DNA of 64,000 nt from Hansfordia pulvinata (Eukaryota > Ascomycota > Sordariomycetes > Xylariales). Each line of letters starts with the position of its first letter. Position 1 is the first letter of the stretch. The position numbers and the translations under genes are program-made. Positions 59,056-64,000 of the stretch are shown one piece after another. Location of the stretch: positions 2,666,001-2,730,000 of the forward strand of contig BJKQ01000002.1 of NCBI GenBank assembly GCA_006538405.1, in the 5' to 3' direction. The notes beneath the pieces are model-generated. The model saw only the letters and a list, made by a program, of their open reading frames with translations. It made no database searches and had not been told where the DNA came from.

Positions 59056-60624
59056 TCACAACCTGCTGGCCTTGTGGAGGCCGGTCAGTTTCTCGCTGAG
59101 ACTCCACAGCTTCTCAGACTTGGATTCGTCCAGCGCCCACTTGGCTGCATGCCCTTTCTGGCAGTGCGACAGATACAGGACGTCCGTGTCTGGGAGGCTT
59201 GTCAGTGGTTGTCCTTTTCCATCATACTGGGGTTACCCCGCAGGCTTGCACACACGCACGCACGCACGCACACACGCACACACGCACGTACCGGGCAGGG
59301 TGTGGTCGAAGGCGGCCACCAACGAGGTCGCGCAGCCCTGGTCAGCCGACTTCCACGAGCCCGGGGGTTGAGACTCGATGTTCCGAAGCATCTCTGGGCC
59401 CACGGCCCGGACGAGGTTGGTCTTGATGTCTGTCGATCCTGGGTCTCAGCGAGCCACGCTACGGGATGGAGGGGAGGGGGGGAAAGAGGAACACGGGGAG
59501 ATGGAGAGACACGCGGCGAACGCACCTCCTGGGCACACGGCGTAGCTACGGATGCCGCGCGAGCGCAGGCGCCGATTCAGGGCGACGGTGAAGAGAAGGT
59601 TGGCCGTCTTGCTGGACCCGTACGCAACCATGCCCGGGAAGCCGTCGACCTCGCCTAGCAGGTGGCCTGGCAGGTTCCTCCTGGGCCGCTCGTCTCGCGG
59701 CAGGTCGTTGCCCTCGAAATTGTAATCACTGAAGCGCATCGGCGATATCTTGTGTCCCTCGGTCGAGACATTGACGATACGAGTCACCCCGCATGTCTCG
59801 TGTCTGGCCGCCGCCTCCTCCAGGAGAGGCATGAGCAGGTTGGTCAGGAGGAAGGGCCCGACGTGGTTCGTGGCGAAGGTGAGCTCGATGCCGTCGTCCG
59901 ACAGCTGCCTCTCGGATAGGCTGACGCCGGCATTGTTTATCAAGACGTCTAGCCTGCTTGTCAGCTGTCTGACTCGCCAGGCTGCGTCGATAACGCAGCG
60001 CTGCGAAGCTAGGTTTGTGACTACTGGCTCGACCGGCACGTCGGGATGGGATTGCTTGATTCGAGCGACGACGGCGCTGAGCTTGGCGGCGGTCCTGGAG
60101 GCGAGGATCAGGAGGCCGGGCTTGCCGCTGGCGATGGCCAGGGCGGTGGCCTCGCCAATCGAGTTGGGGCTCGCGCCGGTAACGAGAACTATAATACAAA
60201 TCAGGCACGGCGCGGTCAGGCGACGTCACTGGTTTCGGCATCGGAGACAATGGGCAGCGATAGACGACTCGAGAACCGTATCCACCTGCAGGGCACACAA
60301 GAGACTTATCTCCAACAAGACCGGCCCAGCTTCCAAGTCTAACCCGGAGTGTCTGCCGTCGCCCGCCGAATTCGCGGCCAACATGGGGCGGGCGATTGAG
60401 TCCAGGAGAGGAACGGGAAGACGAAAAAGGGGGGAGGCGGAGCGCAGGGGGAGGGCTGCTCCGCCCCCTGGCCATCCTCACTCACTGGTCTTGCCCGCGA
60501 TCTGGCCCCGAAACGCGGCAGCCACCTCGGTGCCCGTGGTCGAGCTGCCGAATCTCGAGGCTGTTGGGGACGACGACAACGGCGAAGACGACGACGACTT
60601 CGACGAGGAAGAAGACGATGTCAT
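59056..60624 (-). CDS. Short-chain dehydrogenase/reductase (retinol dehydrogenase-like)
   Basis: This is an NAD(P)-dependent oxidoreductase of the classical/extended SDR type; the substrate is unknown. Exons are 60624-60486, 60188-59526, 59429-59292 and 59189-59056, giving 357 aa. Every junction has phase 1, with donors GTGAGT, GTGCGT and GTACGT. The first about 30 residues are Ser-rich. The cofactor motif spans the first junction (AGKT-ILVTGASPNSIG). NNAG is in DVLINNAGVSLSE, and the catalytic motif is YGSSK (Tyr and Lys) in FPGMVAYGSSKTANLLF. The junction restores CPGD-IKTNLV, the family PG motif. The C-terminus is LWSLSEKLTGLHKASRL. Intron 1 is long (296-297 nt). Intron 3 carries an ACGC repeat (59249-59288). 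Confidence 0.9.
59249..59288. repeat. ACGC/ACAC microsatellite in SDR intron 3
   Basis: About 40 bp of ACGC and ACAC units lie beside the GTACGT donor of the third intron of the SDR gene. Confidence 0.85.
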
Positions 60625-61037
60625 TGTGCGGCGGTGGCGCGTCTGGGCCCGGACGTCAGGTGAAGAATGTTTGATTGGCTGTGTTGCTTTTCTTGTTTGC
60701 TTTTTGCATCTCTGTGTCCGTGCATCTGGCGTGGCTCTGTCTTATCGCGGATATTGCGGGGTTTCGGAGGCCGTCGCGTGACCGCCGAGAGGAAGGGAGG
60801 CCAGGACGGGGCGGGGCGGGCAGGCCCCGGAAGCTGCCGGTATTGGTGGGCTCAGACATGGATGGGAACGCGGGGGGCGCGCCCAGCCAGTCAATATTCC
60901 TCCTGTGCCCAAGATCGACTTACTCGTGGGCGCGCGGGAGGGCTGAGAAACGATACTCGGACGCGGCCTGCGTGTGGCCTCCTCCCCAACGCTTACGCTT
61001 GGCGGGTGCGCAGTTACGTACGCGACGGGGGTCATAC

Positions 61038-61053
61038 GTACGAGTACTCGTAC
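61038..61053. repeat. Perfect 16-bp palindrome GTACGAGTACTCGTAC
   Basis: This is the full-length form of the dispersed palindrome family; its two halves are exact reverse complements of each other with no spacer. Confidence 0.88.
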
Positions 61054-63390
61054 CTCTCTTCAACACACACAAGTCAGATGGGATTAGGCCCAGTAACGAG
61101 GAGAGAGAGAGAGGTCTGAGGCCCCAATTTCCCCGGATCCGCGCTGCTGGAGCGCCGCCGCTAACGCAGGCGCCGCCGTCCGTCCCCGCAGCAGCTTGGC
61201 CACGCTGGGCCACGCTGGACCACACGCTGGGCTTACATACTCGTACGAGCATCAGACGGGTCTAAACCTGACCTGGAATGGCCAGCAAACGCCAGCGCCT
61301 CTCCAGCGTCGCACGCAGAGCGAGATCTGCCCCTGCGTCTTCTGACGTAAAACCCCAAGGCTGGGCGAGACGCGGGCCGCCACGGCCTGGGCTGGAGCGC
61401 GCTGGGCAGCGTGGCAGATCAGGGCACGGCGGGGCACGTACGGCACGTACGCGTACGAGTAAGACCGCTGGCCAAGAGTCCGGAGGAACCCTCTCACGTG
61501 AGGCATGCCATGCCGCCGTGCAGCGAACATCTTCATTACCCAAGGCGCGGGGGCCGGGTCCGGGGGGCCGGGGTACGAGTAGGCGGGCAGGCGGGCAGGC
61601 GGGCAGACGATGGGCAAGACGGACAGACAAGACCCCCTTTCCTCCGCGCGGGAGGGAGGCACTCGGGATACGTCGACTCGAGCCTCGAACTCGTGCTCAG
61701 GGAAACAGGCTTTCCTCAGGGTCCAACGGGTGCGTTCGTCCGTCCGCGAAACGGATAATCCAACGAAGATTTAGACGGGCACGCTGGATGGATGGGCTGG
61801 CTGCCTGTCGTCCAACAGGCAGCCCTGATTCCTGCGGTAAACTGCCTGCCGCTGCCGCCGCCGCCACCACCACCACCACCACCACAGCCTCGAAAGGAAA
61901 GTTCAGATCAAGGTAGGCGTCGACGGGTGGTTGAGACGGGCAGTGTGTGCTCTGGGAGCCCGAGCGAGGGTATCCGTCGGCGTGCAACGGCCGCAACCCC
62001 CAAGATAACGTCTCCTGCTCGACGGCACTCGCACGGCTCCATCGCCTTCGACCTTGGTGTGTTCTATTCCAGAATCAGGATCCTTCAAGCACAACCGTTT
62101 TCCGACGTCCATGAATACCTCTGCCCAGTATTTGCCTCGAGTACATGAACACTGGACCTGGGTACCAGTCAAGAGCAGATGGGCACTGTACTCGTACCCT
62201 GACGATTTCGAAGGAATCCTCACAACGGTTCCGAACCAGCCTCCAGGCAGGTATACCCCCCCGCCCCCGCTGAAAGGGGCACTGTGCACCGTATTCATTT
62301 GTCACTTTTCCTCTTTGCAAAGTTGCCTTTCGATAGACTGCATGCTCCAGTCCAGTGAGCTGTCATGAAGGTATCCCTGTTGCCCTTGCTTCCTTCCGTA
62401 CGAGTACGTACGGGGTGGCTGTAGAGAGATGGAAGAGAACCCGGGAGGGGGCCTCGCATTCCACAACCCGCTGCGCTACTTACCCATAATTCTATTGATT
62501 ATGTGTGTGACATCCATCTGTGTCAGTTGGTGGGTAGGCAGGTAGGTCGTACGTAGGTTTCCTTTCTTGTCTGACATTAACACCTTTGCCTGCTCGCTCC
62601 GTAAACCTTGGCAGAGGTCAATGATAGACGACGAAGACGAAGACGAAAAGACGATTTCGACGCCTCCACGCGACCGGCCCGTGGGCCTATCACGCAAGAA
62701 GGGTTGCCGGTGGGCGCTGATGACCGAGGCCACACGAGAATATGCCATCTCGTCAACGAATCCGCCTTGATCATCGCGCCATTGACGCGATGAATAAACT
62801 CACGACCACCGCCCCGCCGCCCTACTTGCGTGCTTGCCCGACGCAATCCGCCACTCGGCGTGCGTGCGTGTGTGCGTGGGCAAAGAAGACAAAAAAAAAA
62901 CGTAAACAAGTCAGCGGAGCACGTATCTTGAGAAAATCAACGGATACACACACTACTACAAACAGCCAACCTTCTTTCTCTTCTGCCGGGGAAGGGCGGG
63001 GGAGGGGCGTGTGTACTCATTAAACGAGTATTGGGGGGATTGCCCTCCCCTCCCTCCTCTCAGTGGAGCTGGGGCGCGAAGAGCTGCGCAGTTGGAGGCG
63101 CAGGAAGCAAAATATGCATAAGATAAGATGGGAACCCCGGCAACAGGCCGATCTTGGGTCTGCTTCCCCAGGGTCACACGCCCGTCGACCGCCCCAAAGT
63201 CGAAAGCAGGGCACCGAGGGGGACGAACTATCCGTAAGCAGCGTGGCAGAACATACGAATACTCGTAGAAAGAGAGGAAGTGGGGAGGGAGGGGGAGGGG
63301 GCGAGAAAAGTGGCCCGGGGAGATAACGCTATGTACTTTGACATACAGCCTGGGCCATAATTAGCACCCCGATGATGTGCATCTCTCTTT

Positions 63391-63490
63391 CGATAGCAGG
63401 ATAGCAGGATAGCAGGAGGTAGCATGTAGGATAGCAGGGACGCAGGAGATAGCAGGATAGCAGGAGGCAGCAAGAGATACGAGTAGCAGG
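63391..63490. repeat. GATAGCAG minisatellite
   Basis: About ten perfect and imperfect copies of an 8-nt unit (ATAGCAGG) with interspersed GGAGGTAGC and GGACGCAGGA variants. Confidence 0.85.
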
Positions 63491-64000
63491 CCTCAACCCC
63501 TCCAGGCCCCCTCTTCTCCCAGTCCGTCACCGCGACCTTGGTGGCCACGGCGTGGGCAGGGCGATCTCTGCCAGGAGCCCCCGTGTCCAGAGACAGATGG
63601 CAAAGAGAATCCCTACCTTGATCGCCCTGTCCCCGCTGGCGTCTGATGCCCCTCTTCCAGAAGGAACCCGGGGTGCATCAATTGGCCAGAGTTCGTGTCA
63701 ATCATTCTCTGTGACGACTGCCGGTCCCTGTGGGGTCCGGTCTTTTGATTGTCTGGGTGGTTGCACGACCACACGCAGGACTGCCGTAATTATCCTGCGG
63801 CAACGGCGCGACGATCAGGGCCTTCTCTCCCCGCCCTCCCCTTCGTGAGCGCGGTGTGTGTGTGTCTGTGTGCGTGCCCCTCCGCTGCGTGTGTACGGCC
63901 GCACTATTGCAGATAGACAGGGTGCCGCTGGATCGTCGGCGACGGCGTACCTAACTTGCATAAGCCAGGCCAGGCCACTACGTAGTCAGGCGTCGCCCGG

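Larger units (their letters stand above)
60625..64000. other. Intergenic region to window end (3.4 kb), no supported gene
   Basis: No frame shows domains or codon bias like the confirmed genes. It contains the longest palindrome found (61038-61053), further motif copies at 61238, 62188 and 62398, a GGCGGGCA triple repeat at about 61581-61606, CCA triplets near 61860-61885, and a minisatellite at 63391-63490. An unannotated gene may begin beyond the right edge. Confidence 0.5.

Noticed and set aside
1..64000. Transposons, rRNA genes or CRISPR arrays
   Set aside because: No transposase, reverse transcriptase, long terminal repeat, rRNA segment or regularly spaced direct-repeat array was found on either strand.

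Overview
The window is nuclear DNA of a filamentous ascomycete (Pezizomycotina, most likely Sordariomycetes). Short introns of about 55-300 bp use GTRNGT donors and CTAAC/CTGAC branch sites. The exons are very GC-rich and prefer C or G at third positions. The gene set is fungal: a fused ADE5,7 enzyme, Atg15 with a Ser/Thr-rich tail, Gid9/Fyv10, a Cbf1-type bHLH factor, Tim8 and Bmt2. I could not assign a genus. Gene density is low (20 protein genes and 1 tRNA in 64 kb), and several intergenic stretches of 2.5-4.7 kb show no credible gene.

Layout: 2.7-4.3 kb, an unrecognised coiled-coil protein (+); 5.7-6.3 kb, complex I subunit NDUFB3 (-); 8.5-10.0 kb, CAF1 deadenylase (+), whose frame stays open for 145 more codons after the stop; 11.3 kb, intron-containing tRNA-Asn (-); 12.1-13.5 kb, Gid9/Fyv10 (-); 18.2-19.2 kb, Cbf1-like factor (+); 23.9-25.2 kb, eIF5 (+); 25.8-28.0 kb, a repeat-rich Lys/Asn-rich protein (-); 28.8-29.6 kb, dephospho-CoA kinase (-); 30.3-32.8 kb, ADE5,7 (+); 34.1-35.8 kb, FAD monooxygenase (+); 36.4-36.8 kb, a small possibly secreted protein (+); 37.9-40.0 kb, ATG15 (-); 42.7-45.1 kb, VPS9-domain protein (+); 46.4-50.0 kb, alpha-actinin with a giant N-terminal extension (-); 53.0-54.7 kb, D-2-hydroxyglutarate/D-lactate dehydrogenase (+); 55.4-55.8 kb, Tim8 (+); 56.5-57.5 kb, ribosomal protein uL23 (-); 58.0-58.9 kb, Bmt2 (+); 59.1-60.6 kb, a short-chain dehydrogenase (-).

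The genes are mostly housekeeping and unrelated in pathway. There is no biosynthetic cluster, no transposon and no CRISPR array. The only suggestive pairing is uL23 and the 25S rRNA methyltransferase Bmt2, which share a 512-bp divergent promoter region.

Three observations stand out. (1) Four genes, one of them a ribosomal protein gene, are broken at five places. Each break is repaired by one extra base in a short C/G run, which points to consensus sequence errors rather than pseudogenes. (2) CAF1 has one in-frame TAG followed by a long open, protein-like extension. (3) A short palindrome family with core GTACGAGTAC is heavily over-represented between genes and was not seen in exons.
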